34,851 nt of DNA from Bacteroidaceae bacterium. Its GTDB lineage: Bacteria; Bacteroidota; Bacteroidia; Bacteroidales; Bacteroidaceae. The notes beneath the pieces are model-generated. The model saw only the letters and a list, made by a program, of their open reading frames with translations, was not told the origin of the DNA and searched no databases. This document shows, in pieces, positions 25,912 to 33,946 of this stretch (position 1 is the first letter of the stretch; every line of letters starts with the position of its first letter). The stretch covers positions 1 through 34,851 of the forward strand of contig JAFXVU010000031.1 of assembly GCA_017534705.1 (NCBI GenBank), written 5' to 3'. The translations under genes were made by a program, and so were the position numbers.

Positions 25912-25944
25912 CAAAGCTATCAACAATCGCATAAAAGGTGCGAA
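25912..25944 (-). promoter_or_regulatory. Promoter of the DUF2723 gene
   Basis: The minus strand reads TAGCTTTG (25912-25919) with a weak -33-like TTCG at 25941-25944, 21 bases upstream. The ATG at 25889 lies 22 bases downstream. Confidence 0.5.
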
Positions 25945-25993
25945 AAAACTGTCTGACATTTGTCTGACATTTTGCAGTCAGACCAGATGTCAG
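25943..25993 (-). terminator. Intrinsic terminator after the winged-helix regulator gene
   Basis: On the minus strand CTGACATCTGGTCTGAC and GTCAGACAAATGTCAG form an imperfect stem around a loop of about 8 bases, followed by ACAG and a run of six T. It begins only 8 bases after the regulator stop. The plus-strand reading shows the same bases as a tandem TGTCTGACATT pair. Confidence 0.72.
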
Positions 25994-26000
25994 TTTCCAA

Positions 26001-26711
26001 TTACTTGACTGTCAACCTGTAAGACTTTCCTCGGTCAGACTCGATTTTCAGGTTGGAATGTTGCTCTACAACGGGTTTCAGTCTTTTGATGAGCGTGTAG
26101 AGCGTCTCGCTGGCATCTGGTTTTCCAGGCCAAAGCGCAGCGCAAATCTCAGTTTTTGTCAGTGTGTATGCCGGTGCATGATAGAACATCTCCATCAATT
26201 GGTGCTGCATGGGAGTCAGCTGTACCGCATCACCGTTGAGGGTGAAGAAACGTTTCTCTGCTTCTGAGAACACAAGTCCGCCATAACGGTTTCCTTCTAT
26301 GGCAGATGCCACGGGAAGCGTCCGTACTTTCCGATACCAGGTGAACATGGCCCACAACAATGTCAAGGTCCACAACAAGGCGGCCGGCCGTTGGTCGGAC
26401 ATGCTGAAAATGGTGGCTTCGGAACACTTGGCGTATGCCTTGAACTTCTGGCTACGAGCATCTACAGCTAAAGTGGCCTTTCCTCGCAGTTCGGCTATTT
26501 GCAAATGACTGTTGAATATGCGGACTGTATCAAGAGTGATGACATCGCTCTGCTGTTCCTCCATGGTGATGGCCAATGCCCTGTCCATATCCTCATTCAC
26601 CATCCGCCTCGTCGTACGGTAACGGTCGAGACTGGTCAGCCCTGAAGCCAGGAACAACGCAAAAAGCACGATGACTGCATACTGCTGTTTCATATTGTTT
26701 GTACGTTTCAT
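26001..26711 (-). CDS. Membrane-anchored winged-helix regulator (OmpR-type DNA-binding domain)
   Basis: The 236-residue protein has a first membrane span at about 11-27, a periplasmic stretch of about 80 residues, a second span at about 108-124 (AALLWTLTLLWAMFTWY), and a cytoplasmic C-terminal domain. The last 85 residues (FTLNGDAVQLTPMQHQLMEMF ... TKTEICAALWPG ... LYTLIKRLKPVVE ... GKSYRL) match the Trans_Reg_C winged helix of OmpR-type regulators. No receiver domain is present, so it resembles CadC/ToxR-type one-component regulators but with the DNA-binding domain at the C-terminus and two spans. An alternative start six codons in (26693) is equally good. It is followed by a terminator and preceded by the Sel1 lipoprotein gene 62 bases upstream on the same strand. 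The signal sensed is unknown. Confidence 0.8.
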   Translation of the reverse strand: MKRTNNMKQQYAVIVLFALFLASGLTSLDRYRTTRRMVNEDMDRALAITMEEQQSDVITLDTVRIFNSHLQIAELRGKATLAVDARSQKFKAYAKCSEATIFSMSDQRPAALLWTLTLLWAMFTWYRKVRTLPVASAIEGNRYGGLVFSEAEKRFFTLNGDAVQLTPMQHQLMEMFYHAPAYTLTKTEICAALWPGKPDASETLYTLIKRLKPVVEQHSNLKIESDRGKSYRLTVK

Positions 26712-26773
26712 TAGTTCAAAAGAAGTAAATGAAAAAGCATAAATTCGCTATATCGTGAAAACAGAAATACTCC

Positions 26774-28168
26774 TTACTCCTCTTCAGCGAATTCCTCGGT
26801 TTCGATACCTACTGATTTCATGAGATACTCCTCTGCCTTTTGCAGGTCTTTGGGTCCTCCGATGCCATCACGATAGAAATCAGAAAGCATAGAGTAGGAA
26901 TCAACCACTCCAAATGAAGCCGCCATCTCCATGTAGATGCGGGCTTGCTCGTAGTTCTTCTTGATGTACTGGTTGCCGTAATAGTAATAATAGCCCAGGG
27001 AATAGTATGCTGACTGATTGCCTTGGTCGCCTGCCATCTGAAGGTATTTCATCGCCTTCTCCAAATTGACAGGACGGTTGTCTGAGCCGATATAATATAA
27101 GTAGAGTTCGTACGAAGCAGAACCCTCCCCTGCTTCAGCAGCCTCCTCCAGATAGCGCACGCCTTCCTTCTTGTCGGCAGTGCACCCTATGCCTGTCATC
27201 AGGATATGTCCCAGAACGGCCTTGCCTGATGCCGACCCATACTCGGCCGCCTTCAGCAAATACTGGTAGCCCTTCTCGTCGTTCTTGGCCACTCCATTTC
27301 CTGTGATGTAATTCACACCAAGACGCGAATAGGCTTCGGCATTATGGAGCAATGCCGCCCGCTCAAGCAGTTGGAATCCCTTCTGCACATTATGATGTTT
27401 GGCATACTCCTCATTATCGGAAAGATGGATGGCTGCGAGAGCGAGCATACAGTCTTGGTCGCATCCTTCGACACCTTTTCCATACCATTGGACAGCCGCT
27501 GGCAGATTCACCTTGGTGTCGGCCAGCCCGAACTGATAAATGTCGCCAAGGCAATAGGCGGAGTATTTGGAACCATTATTATAAGCCTGTGTGAAGAGGT
27601 CAATGGCCATGCCCTTGTTGACCGCCACCGCAGAAGAACCATGCAAGTAGAGAAGCGCCATCTGGTAGAGATAGACGTAATTCTCCTTGTCGTTGACGGT
27701 CTGCAGTATCTCATAGGCCTTGTCCTTGTCCTGCGCCACGATAGTGTCGAGTCCCCAGAAATATAAACCTGCGTAGCGTGAGCGGACATACGAGTTCTTC
27801 GACTGTTCGCCCAAGGTTTTAAGGCTATCAAATCCTGCGACATAGTCTTTTTCCTGTCCGTAGAGCCCCCCTATCATGGCCAAAGCCAAATCGCATTTTG
27901 CCTCCTCGCACCCTTTGTCGGCAGCCTCGTGAAACAATTGCATCGCCTGCTGTTCATCAACCTCTGTTCCCAGTCCAAGGGCATAAGCCCTCGCCAAACG
28001 GTATGTGGCAAAAACATTGCCTTTCTTTGCAGCTTTCTTGTAGATGTCGATAGCCTCAACATAGTTATTGTCGAGCCAAAACTGTTGGGCGGTCTGCATC
28101 TTGTCCTCACAGGAAATCATCACCAATGCCAGAGCCAGCGGCACCATTAGGGTTCTCAGGATTCTCAT
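26774..28168 (-). CDS. Sel1-repeat lipoprotein
   Basis: This 464-residue protein has a lipoprotein signal (MRILRTLMVPLALALV then lipobox MISC, Cys20). The rest is a solenoid of about ten Sel1-like (TPR-type) repeats of roughly 36 residues, recognised by A-x-x-x-L-G-x-x-Y-x-x-G and A-x-x-Y-x-x-A-A-x-x-G patterns. Examples are AYSRLGVNYITGNGVAKNDEKGYQYL near 280 and AYYSLGYYYYYGNQYIKKNYEQA near 385. Sel1 repeats are protein-interaction scaffolds, so this is probably a periplasmic or outer-membrane adaptor. The C-terminus is acidic (ETEEFAEEE). It lies upstream of the winged-helix regulator gene, possibly in the same transcript. Its own upstream region holds a phased CG repeat array. Confidence 0.88.
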   Translation of the reverse strand: MRILRTLMVPLALALVMISCEDKMQTAQQFWLDNNYVEAIDIYKKAAKKGNVFATYRLARAYALGLGTEVDEQQAMQLFHEAADKGCEEAKCDLALAMIGGLYGQEKDYVAGFDSLKTLGEQSKNSYVRSRYAGLYFWGLDTIVAQDKDKAYEILQTVNDKENYVYLYQMALLYLHGSSAVAVNKGMAIDLFTQAYNNGSKYSAYCLGDIYQFGLADTKVNLPAAVQWYGKGVEGCDQDCMLALAAIHLSDNEEYAKHHNVQKGFQLLERAALLHNAEAYSRLGVNYITGNGVAKNDEKGYQYLLKAAEYGSASGKAVLGHILMTGIGCTADKKEGVRYLEEAAEAGEGSASYELYLYYIGSDNRPVNLEKAMKYLQMAGDQGNQSAYYSLGYYYYYGNQYIKKNYEQARIYMEMAASFGVVDSYSMLSDFYRDGIGGPKDLQKAEEYLMKSVGIETEEFAEEE

Positions 28169-28217
28169 ACCGTTTGTGCTTTTAAGGTTTTATTGTTATA
28201 ACGAGATGTAGAGATGT

Positions 28218-28298
28218 CGAAATTATTCCGATTTGTCGTTTTAACGTTATCACCGTTATTACGTTATCTCGATATTATCGCTATTTCAGATTATTACG
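28218..28298. repeat. AT-rich array with CG dinucleotides phased at 8-9 bp
   Basis: CG dinucleotides start at 28229, 28237, 28245, 28254, 28262, 28270 and 28279, i.e. spacings 8, 8, 9, 8, 8, 9, with nearly pure A/T between them (CGTTATTA-like units). Less regular members are at 28218 and 28297. It lies 50-130 bases upstream of the Sel1 lipoprotein start and just after the MgtC-like stop. Confidence 0.6.
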
Positions 28299-28307
28299 AA
28301 AGCGATA

Positions 28308-28811
28308 TCATTCATCGGGAAACTTGTCTTCCTCCCTTGCTCTTTTATGCATCTTGTGAAGGAAGAAATTGAAAGCCTCGTAGCAAATCATCACCAAAGT
28401 TGTGCTGACTGCTGCCACCACATACATGCCGACACCACAGGCCATGCCGATGGCGGCTGTCACCCAGAGTCCTGCCGCAGTGGTAAGACCACGAACCACA
28501 TTCTTCTGCAAGATAATGGTTCCAGCACCAATGAAACCGATGCCTGTAACCACCTGGGCGGCTATACGGGCAGGGTCAAGCCTCAAAGCGTTGAGATGCT
28601 CGCGCATATTGTCCTCATGCGCCAAGGATTCGTTGGCAAAGAACTCATAATCGAAGCCGTGAACCGAGATAATCATAAACAAGGCTGAACCAAGGGCCAC
28701 CAGCACATGGGTGCGGAATCCAGCCGCCTTGGTGCGGTATTCACGGTCAATGCCAATGATGGCGCCAAGCACAGTGGCGATGAAGATTCTTAATACAAAT
28801 TCTCCAGTCAT
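28308..28811 (-). CDS. MgtC/SapB-family inner-membrane protein
   Basis: The 167-residue protein has four or five membrane spans. The family pattern is clear: RIFIATVLGAIIGIDREYRTKAAGFRTH near 8-35, LVALGSALFM, VVTGIGFIGAGTIIL near 90-105 and VRGLTTAAGLWVTAAIGMACG near 110-130. MgtC-type proteins affect magnesium-limited growth and membrane energetics in other bacteria; the molecular activity is uncertain. The length fits members lacking the C-terminal ACT-like domain. The start at 28811 (MTGEFVLRIF) is preferred to an ATG seven codons upstream. A -7-like TAATTTTG is on this strand at 28847-28854. The product ends in a charged tail (HKRAREEDKFPDE). Confidence 0.9.
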   Translation of the reverse strand: MTGEFVLRIFIATVLGAIIGIDREYRTKAAGFRTHVLVALGSALFMIISVHGFDYEFFANESLAHEDNMREHLNALRLDPARIAAQVVTGIGFIGAGTIILQKNVVRGLTTAAGLWVTAAIGMACGVGMYVVAAVSTTLVMICYEAFNFFLHKMHKRAREEDKFPDE

Positions 28812-28974
28812 AGTTATGTTTTTAGGTTTCAAATTGCAATATTAGTCAAAATTATCCAAATATCAAAAAAAGAGCCTCGAAAACTGCTTCAAGGCAACTT
28901 TCAAGGCTTTCAAGGCTGGAAAAGAGTGTTGAAAAATGCTTTTTTATCGAACAACCAAGAATTTTGTTATAAAT

Positions 28975-29034
28975 ATGATAATCATGTTTATGATAATTGA
29001 ATTTATGATAACAATATTCATGATTATAGTAGGT
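28975..29034 (+). repeat. Four degenerate 15-bp tandem units (TATGATAA core)
   Basis: TATGATAA starts at 28975, 28990 and 29005, exactly 15 bp apart, and a weaker fourth unit (CATGATTA) starts at 29020. The array ends about 54 bases upstream of the -7 element at 29088, a position suited to an activator or nucleoid-protein site. Function is inferred. Confidence 0.65.
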
Positions 29035-29087
29035 CTACTTTTTGACAAAAAACACATGAAGTATCTCCATTTTTGAAATAGATGTTA

Positions 29088-29095
29088 TATCTTTG
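29088..29095 (+). promoter_or_regulatory. -7 promoter element of the acyl-activating/acyltransferase fusion gene
   Basis: TATCTTTG matches TAnnTTTG; the next base is C, as often found. A -33 element at the right spacing is not evident. The ATG is 116 bases further. Confidence 0.5.
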
Positions 29096-29211
29096 CAATC
29101 ATAATATAAAAGAGAACAGACTCCATCCATTGCCACTCATCCCTGCGAAATAATCAAGGATGAACTGAGGGAACGCTGGAAAATGTAACTTGACTATAAA
29201 ACCAATCCATA

Positions 29212-31716
29212 ATGCTCAAGGATTTCAATAAGGATGCGATTATCACTCTCGACCACAGTGTTTCGTACCGAGAGATGTTGCAACGCATCACACTTTTCGC
29301 CAGACATTTACCGGTTTCTTCCTCTGAGGAAGCCTCAGCGCCTGTGGAACAGCGGAGGAAAGTGATTATATTCTCCGAGAACCGAGAAGGATATGTCTAT
29401 GCCTTTTTCTCCGTGTGGCTCAACCGAGGCATAGCCATCCCTGTGGATGCCATGGCCAGCGTTCAGGAGTTGGCCTACCTGATCTCTGACTGCCAGCCCG
29501 TGGCAATATGGACCAGCAAGTCGAGGGAGCAGGCGGTTCGAGATGCACTGGCTGAGGCTAACATAGAAGCCAAAGTCTTGCTGATTGATGACTACGAGCG
29601 CGAAGAAGTTCCAACCGAGACGCCTGTCGCCAAGATTGACTATGAGATGGACCATACCGCCATCATCATCTATACTTCCGGCACCACGGGAAATCCCAAA
29701 GGCGTGATGCTCTCCTTCTGCAACCTCCTGACCAACCTGCGTGCTGTGTCGGAAGAAGTGCCTATCATTCGCCCGTCACGCCGTGTGCTGACATTGTTGC
29801 CTTTGCACCATGTACTGCCCCTTCAAGGCACAATGCTTGTGCCTCTCATCATCGGTGCAGGCATAGCCATCTCTCCTTCCATGGCCGCCGACGACCTGAT
29901 GCAGACCCTTCAGGTCGGCAAGGTTGGTGCTATTGTAGGTGTTCCCCGTCTGTGGCAGACTCTTTATAATGGCATCAAGAAGAAAATTGACGCATCGGTC
30001 GTTACTCGTTCTCTTTACAATCTGTGCAAAACCGTGAACAGCTTGAGTCTCTCTCGCACCGTCTTCAAAAAAGTGCACCAAATGCTGGGTGGTCATCTCG
30101 AGGCCTGCGTGAGCGGTGGGGCCGCCCTCGACCCTGCACTGTGGAAAGGGATGCACGTGTTGGGAATAGAACTCATCGAGGGCTACGGCATGACGGAATG
30201 CGCGCCCATCATCGCTTTCAGCCGCCCCGACGACCTGCGACCAGGTTGTGTGGGCCAGTCCCTTCCTTCCTGTCAAGTGGAAATCAAGGACGGCGAGATT
30301 TGTGCCAAAGGTGCCAATGTGATGCAAGGCTATTACAAACGCCCAGATGCCACCGCCGAAATCATCGACGCTGACGGATGGCTGCATTCAGGTGACTTAG
30401 GCCATATGGACGAACAAGGACATGTGTTCATCACTGGACGTAAGAAAGAGATGATTGTGCTGTCGAACGGCAAGAACATCAATCCCGAGGAACTGGAACA
30501 GCATCTGCAGGAAGACACTCTCCGCGTGAAAGAGGCTGCCGTGGTGGAAGCCGACAATGTGCTGAAAGCCATCATCTGCCCACAGGCTAAATGGGCGAAG
30601 GACAAGAGTATGGCACAAATCGAGGAGGAGCTGAAACGTGAAGTGGTGGATAAAGTGAACAGTGAGGTGGCATCCTACAAGACCATCCAAGGCATCTTCG
30701 TCTATAACGGTGAGTTGCCCCGCACCCGACTCGACAAACTGCAGCGTTTCAAACTGGCGGCTGTGGTGGAGAGCTGCAAGTCGGACAATGACAACACCCG
30801 CACTTTCGTGGCCGAACAACCCACCACCGAGGAGTTCGTCCTCATCCATCAGTACATCCAGAAAGAGAAGAAAGTAGACTCCCTGGCTGAGGACAACCTT
30901 GTCACCGACCTCGGTTTCGACTCGCTCGACATGGTGGAGTTCGAGTGCTTCCTTGACCAGACTTTCGGCATTGAGATGACACAGAAAGAGATTCTCTCCT
31001 GCCCCAACATCGGCAAACTCGCAGAGTACATCCGCCAGAACAAGACACGGGTGATGCTCGAGGACATCAACTGGCGACAACTCATCCTCTCCGACAAAAG
31101 GCAAATCCATATTCCCCAGATGTCGGCATCTGGATGGTGGATAATACAATGCACCAAGGCGCTGACTAAATCGTATTTCAGCATGAAGCAGAAGGGTATG
31201 GAACATATTCCACAGACGGGCAACTTCATCATGGTGGCCAACCACCAGAGTTACCTCGATGTCTTGTTCCTGACTCAAGGGATGCCCAAGGAGCAATTCC
31301 TCAACACACGATTCTTCGCCAAGGAAGAACATGTCAGTTCGGGCTTTAACAAGCGGTTCGCAGCCAGCCATGGTGTCATCGTACTGAAGAAAGCGAAAAT
31401 GAAAGACAGCATTCTCAACCTCGGACAAGCTCTCCGCGCGGGCCACAACCTCGTCATCTTCCCCGAAGGCACACGTACACTGGATGGCCATCTGAACGAG
31501 TTCCGCCCCACCTTCGCCATCCTCAGTATGACTCTCGGAATCCCTGTGGTTCCTGTATGCATCAAGGGAGCATTCGAAGCCATGCCCAAGCACCAGAAGA
31601 TGCCTAAGCGCTGTCCTGTCAGTGTGGAATACCTGCCTGTACTCTACCCCACCGACTTTCAATCAGAAACGGAGATGGCGAACGCCGTACGACAAATCAT
31701 TCAACTTCACTTGTAA
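29212..31716 (+). CDS. Trifunctional lipid enzyme: acyl-AMP ligase, acyl carrier domain, PlsC acyltransferase
   Basis: The 834-residue protein contains three domains. Residues 1-530 are an AMP-binding acyl-activating enzyme: P-loop IYTSGTTGNPKGVML near 153-167, EGYGMTEC near 322-329 and the hinge ITGRKKEMIVLSNGKNINPEE near 407-427. Residues about 540-620 are an acyl carrier domain with DLGFDSLDMVEFE, whose Ser (about 570) would carry phosphopantetheine. Residues about 640-834 are a PlsC-type acyltransferase with NHQSYLD (HX4D, near 677) and FPEGTRT (near 749). The logical reaction is to activate a fatty acid, load it on the internal carrier and transfer it to a lysolipid or similar acceptor; this is inferred. 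E. coli Aas joins acyltransferase and ligase in the opposite order without a carrier domain. A phased 15-bp array lies upstream and a long hairpin follows the stop. Confidence 0.9.
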   Translation: MLKDFNKDAIITLDHSVSYREMLQRITLFARHLPVSSSEEASAPVEQRRKVIIFSENREGYVYAFFSVWLNRGIAIPVDAMASVQELAYLISDCQPVAIWTSKSREQAVRDALAEANIEAKVLLIDDYEREEVPTETPVAKIDYEMDHTAIIIYTSGTTGNPKGVMLSFCNLLTNLRAVSEEVPIIRPSRRVLTLLPLHHVLPLQGTMLVPLIIGAGIAISPSMAADDLMQTLQVGKVGAIVGVPRLWQTLYNGIKKKIDASVVTRSLYNLCKTVNSLSLSRTVFKKVHQMLGGHLEACVSGGAALDPALWKGMHVLGIELIEGYGMTECAPIIAFSRPDDLRPGCVGQSLPSCQVEIKDGEICAKGANVMQGYYKRPDATAEIIDADGWLHSGDLGHMDEQGHVFITGRKKEMIVLSNGKNINPEELEQHLQEDTLRVKEAAVVEADNVLKAIICPQAKWAKDKSMAQIEEELKREVVDKVNSEVASYKTIQGIFVYNGELPRTRLDKLQRFKLAAVVESCKSDNDNTRTFVAEQPTTEEFVLIHQYIQKEKKVDSLAEDNLVTDLGFDSLDMVEFECFLDQTFGIEMTQKEILSCPNIGKLAEYIRQNKTRVMLEDINWRQLILSDKRQIHIPQMSASGWWIIQCTKALTKSYFSMKQKGMEHIPQTGNFIMVANHQSYLDVLFLTQGMPKEQFLNTRFFAKEEHVSSGFNKRFAASHGVIVLKKAKMKDSILNLGQALRAGHNLVIFPEGTRTLDGHLNEFRPTFAILSMTLGIPVVPVCIKGAFEAMPKHQKMPKRCPVSVEYLPVLYPTDFQSETEMANAVRQIIQLHL

Positions 31717-31764
31717 TTCAAGCGGGATATTTCGAAACTTTTGAAACGAAATATCCCGCTTGAA
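31717..31764. terminator. Perfect 18-bp hairpin after the lipid enzyme gene
   Basis: TTCAAGCGGGATATTTCG (31717-31734) pairs with 31747-31764 around a 12-base loop, immediately after the stop codon. No long T-run follows, so it may be a terminator or a 3'-end stabiliser between convergent genes. Confidence 0.75.
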
Positions 31765-31812
31765 CCAACTATTATATTCTGAACGCTTTAGTATCGTCCA
31801 GCACGAAAGTGC

Positions 31813-31881
31813 TTAACTCCCTTTTTAACTCCCTTATTTAATTTAACTTCCCTTTTAACTCCCTTTTTAAATATAACTCCC
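31813..31881. repeat. Five TTAACTCCC motifs in a 30-bp repeating pattern
   Basis: Copies start at 31813, 31825, 31843, 31855 and 31873, i.e. spacings 12, 18, 12, 18, so the underlying unit is 30 bp with two motifs each. A tiny GCAC-GAAA-GTGC hairpin lies just before it at 31801-31812. The tract ends 8 bases before the minus-strand stop at 31890. Confidence 0.75.
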
Positions 31882-31889
31882 AATTATAT

Positions 31890-33896
31890 TTATTTTTTTC
31901 TCTTTGATTTCTGAATGATGAGTTGAGACTTAAGTTCTTTTTGCCCATCGACTGTGGCTGTGAGATTGACTACGGTGCTGTTATCGGTCTCTGGGTGCAG
32001 GTGATGACAGCGAACCACCTCAATGCCATCCCAACCTTCATCCAGCACTGTGGTCAGCCTGTATTTGCCATTGTCTATTGTGATAGCCTTTTTACCTTTG
32101 ACCTTGGTTTCGGTTGCTAATATTGGCATATCGAGTTCAGGCAGCGCGTAGAATCCCATGCGGACCTTTCGGGGGCCTTTAGTTCTTATCGTGTCAGCAC
32201 GGACCACGCCGTTGGCTGTGACCTTCTCTGCCAAGCCGATGGTAACGGTTTTATCGTCCTGCATCTCTGCAGTGCGACAGAACCATCCTGCATCATTGAG
32301 ACCTGCACCATGATAGCTGTTAATCTGAAGCCACTTGGCGTCAGAACTTCCTTTTCCTGCTTCGTTGGCTGGCGCTGAGAGAACCACGTAGCTCATAGCC
32401 ACCTCACCATTCTTGCCATCTGCCTGCCAGGGAAGTGACGAGTTATATGAAAGCCTGTTGTAGTTCTCAAGTCCGTAATAGAACCCGTTATTGCGGGTGA
32501 ACACATTACGGAATTCCGCCATCCCCAGTTCAGCAAAGTCTGAGACAAGAATTTTGGTCTCTTTGGAATAAACGTGATGCGGAACCGCTTTTTTCATCTT
32601 TGTCCACGCTCCTTCTGTCTCTTGTGCCGTCCAGAAGGGGTTATCGGCTGGCATATACAGTGCAAGGAACAGCTTGGCCATCCAGAACACACTGCCACGG
32701 CAGGAGTAATGCTGAAGGCAATCCTCAAAATGGCCGTAGAAACCAAGGTTGGGAAGACCGTCATCAGCGATGAAGTCGGGGTTCTGGAGGAACTGGAGAA
32801 TGGCGCCTGAGCAAATGCGGCGCATCCATCCATAGTCGATGTCGGGACTGCGGAGCAAACCTGTAAGAGCAAGGGGAATAGCTGCTCCCATACGATAAGT
32901 GATGCTTCGTCCCCACATCTGCATCTTGCCGTCACGACCGAACATATATGGGTATTGCTTCGGAATATCGCTCAGATGCTTCATGAACAACTCGGCCTCT
33001 GCCGGATAGTATTTACGGCCGAAACTCTCTGCCCATAGTGGACCATACATCTGGAACGCCCACATGCTGTAATAGTCAAACAAAGGGGAATCATGATACC
33101 ATCCATCTCCAACGTATGCATTGAGATTGGCATGCAGCAAATCCTCCAAATACTTCATGTTGACTTCATATCCCTCTCTGTGCAGGAAACTGAGCAAACA
33201 TTGATTGAAGAATCGCCAGTTCATATCAATCGTCCCTCCCTCGGCGTATGTCTTGAATACGGCAGCAAGACGGTCGCGGGTTTCCTGGGGCAGAGGATAC
33301 CAGAACACATCGGGAGCCATCAGCAGCGACACCGCAAGGCCTCCAAGCTCCACAAGTTTCTGACCGCCATTACCTCCTCCTCTTTTCTCTGGCAGGTAAA
33401 TAGGACTGCCTGGTTGAAGGAAAGAGGCCAACTGATAGCGATAATAATCCCCGACCTTCACGCCATGGAGAGTCAAGTCTGGGTTCTCCTTGAGTAGTGG
33501 TCCAGCCAGGAACATCGTACGACAGAGCGCCTCCATTCGAGAGGTTGGGACACCACCTTCGTCGCGTGGATAACTTTTACCAGCCTGTTTCGGCAAGTCG
33601 AAGGGGTCCTTGACATCATTGACATATTGAAATGCTGTGTTGAGCAGATATTCTGCCGCCTGTTTCCAATGCTCACGAGTCATGCCTGTAAAAGGACTGA
33701 GTTTGGTGTCAGGATTGACCACCTCGAAGGTTTTACCTTTCATTAACTGATTGAGAATGGGGTCCTCTAGGTCATACCCAACCATCTCCGACGCAATCGG
33801 TTTCGGCTGACAAACTGTATTCCGTATTGAATATGCGTGAACAAACGATGCACATATCATCGATATCGTCATTAATAGGTAGCGGTAATAATACAT
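31890..33896 (-). CDS. Secreted DUF2264 protein, GH154-type (probable exo-beta-glucuronidase)
   Basis: This 668-residue protein has an N-terminal signal (YYYRYLLMTISMICASFVHA); a start eight codons in is also possible. Residues about 60-420 form an (alpha/alpha) barrel-like domain with DUF2264 features: TREHWKQAAEYLL near 72, EGGVPTSRMEALCRTMFLAGPLL near 112-135, FNQCLLSFLHREGYE near 230, DGWYHDSPLFDYYSMWAFQMYGP near 265-288, and GRSITYRMGAAIPLAL near 335. The C-terminal half is a beta-rich domain. The DUF2264 family includes GH154, with a Bacteroides enzyme described as a beta-glucuronidase acting on arabinogalactan; I rely on memory for that link. It fits the pectin/arabinogalactan theme but stands 8 kb from that locus. 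A good promoter lies upstream at 33947-33977. Confidence 0.78.
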   Translation of the reverse strand: MYYYRYLLMTISMICASFVHAYSIRNTVCQPKPIASEMVGYDLEDPILNQLMKGKTFEVVNPDTKLSPFTGMTREHWKQAAEYLLNTAFQYVNDVKDPFDLPKQAGKSYPRDEGGVPTSRMEALCRTMFLAGPLLKENPDLTLHGVKVGDYYRYQLASFLQPGSPIYLPEKRGGGNGGQKLVELGGLAVSLLMAPDVFWYPLPQETRDRLAAVFKTYAEGGTIDMNWRFFNQCLLSFLHREGYEVNMKYLEDLLHANLNAYVGDGWYHDSPLFDYYSMWAFQMYGPLWAESFGRKYYPAEAELFMKHLSDIPKQYPYMFGRDGKMQMWGRSITYRMGAAIPLALTGLLRSPDIDYGWMRRICSGAILQFLQNPDFIADDGLPNLGFYGHFEDCLQHYSCRGSVFWMAKLFLALYMPADNPFWTAQETEGAWTKMKKAVPHHVYSKETKILVSDFAELGMAEFRNVFTRNNGFYYGLENYNRLSYNSSLPWQADGKNGEVAMSYVVLSAPANEAGKGSSDAKWLQINSYHGAGLNDAGWFCRTAEMQDDKTVTIGLAEKVTANGVVRADTIRTKGPRKVRMGFYALPELDMPILATETKVKGKKAITIDNGKYRLTTVLDEGWDGIEVVRCHHLHPETDNSTVVNLTATVDGQKELKSQLIIQKSKRKK

Positions 33897-33946
33897 GATG
33901 CTTATAAAAGATTAGTTGTTAAAAATCAGGCTTATGTTGTTGATTG

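Larger units (their letters stand above)
28812..29211. other. 400-base divergent intergenic region with repeats and promoters
   Basis: No gene is visible. The region contains a -7-like TAATTTTG on the minus strand (28847-28854) for the MgtC-like gene. A cluster of three TCAAGGC copies lies at about 28889-28915. The 15-bp phased array is at 28975-29034, and a plus-strand -7 element is at 29088-29095. The remaining 116 bases before 29212 would be a long 5' untranslated leader with no clear structure seen. Confidence 0.5.

Noticed and set aside
30397-31662. 421-codon minus-strand frame
   Set aside because: It is fully antisense to the ligase-ACP-acyltransferase gene, which has all catalytic motifs; His/Val-rich composition is typical of a shadow frame.
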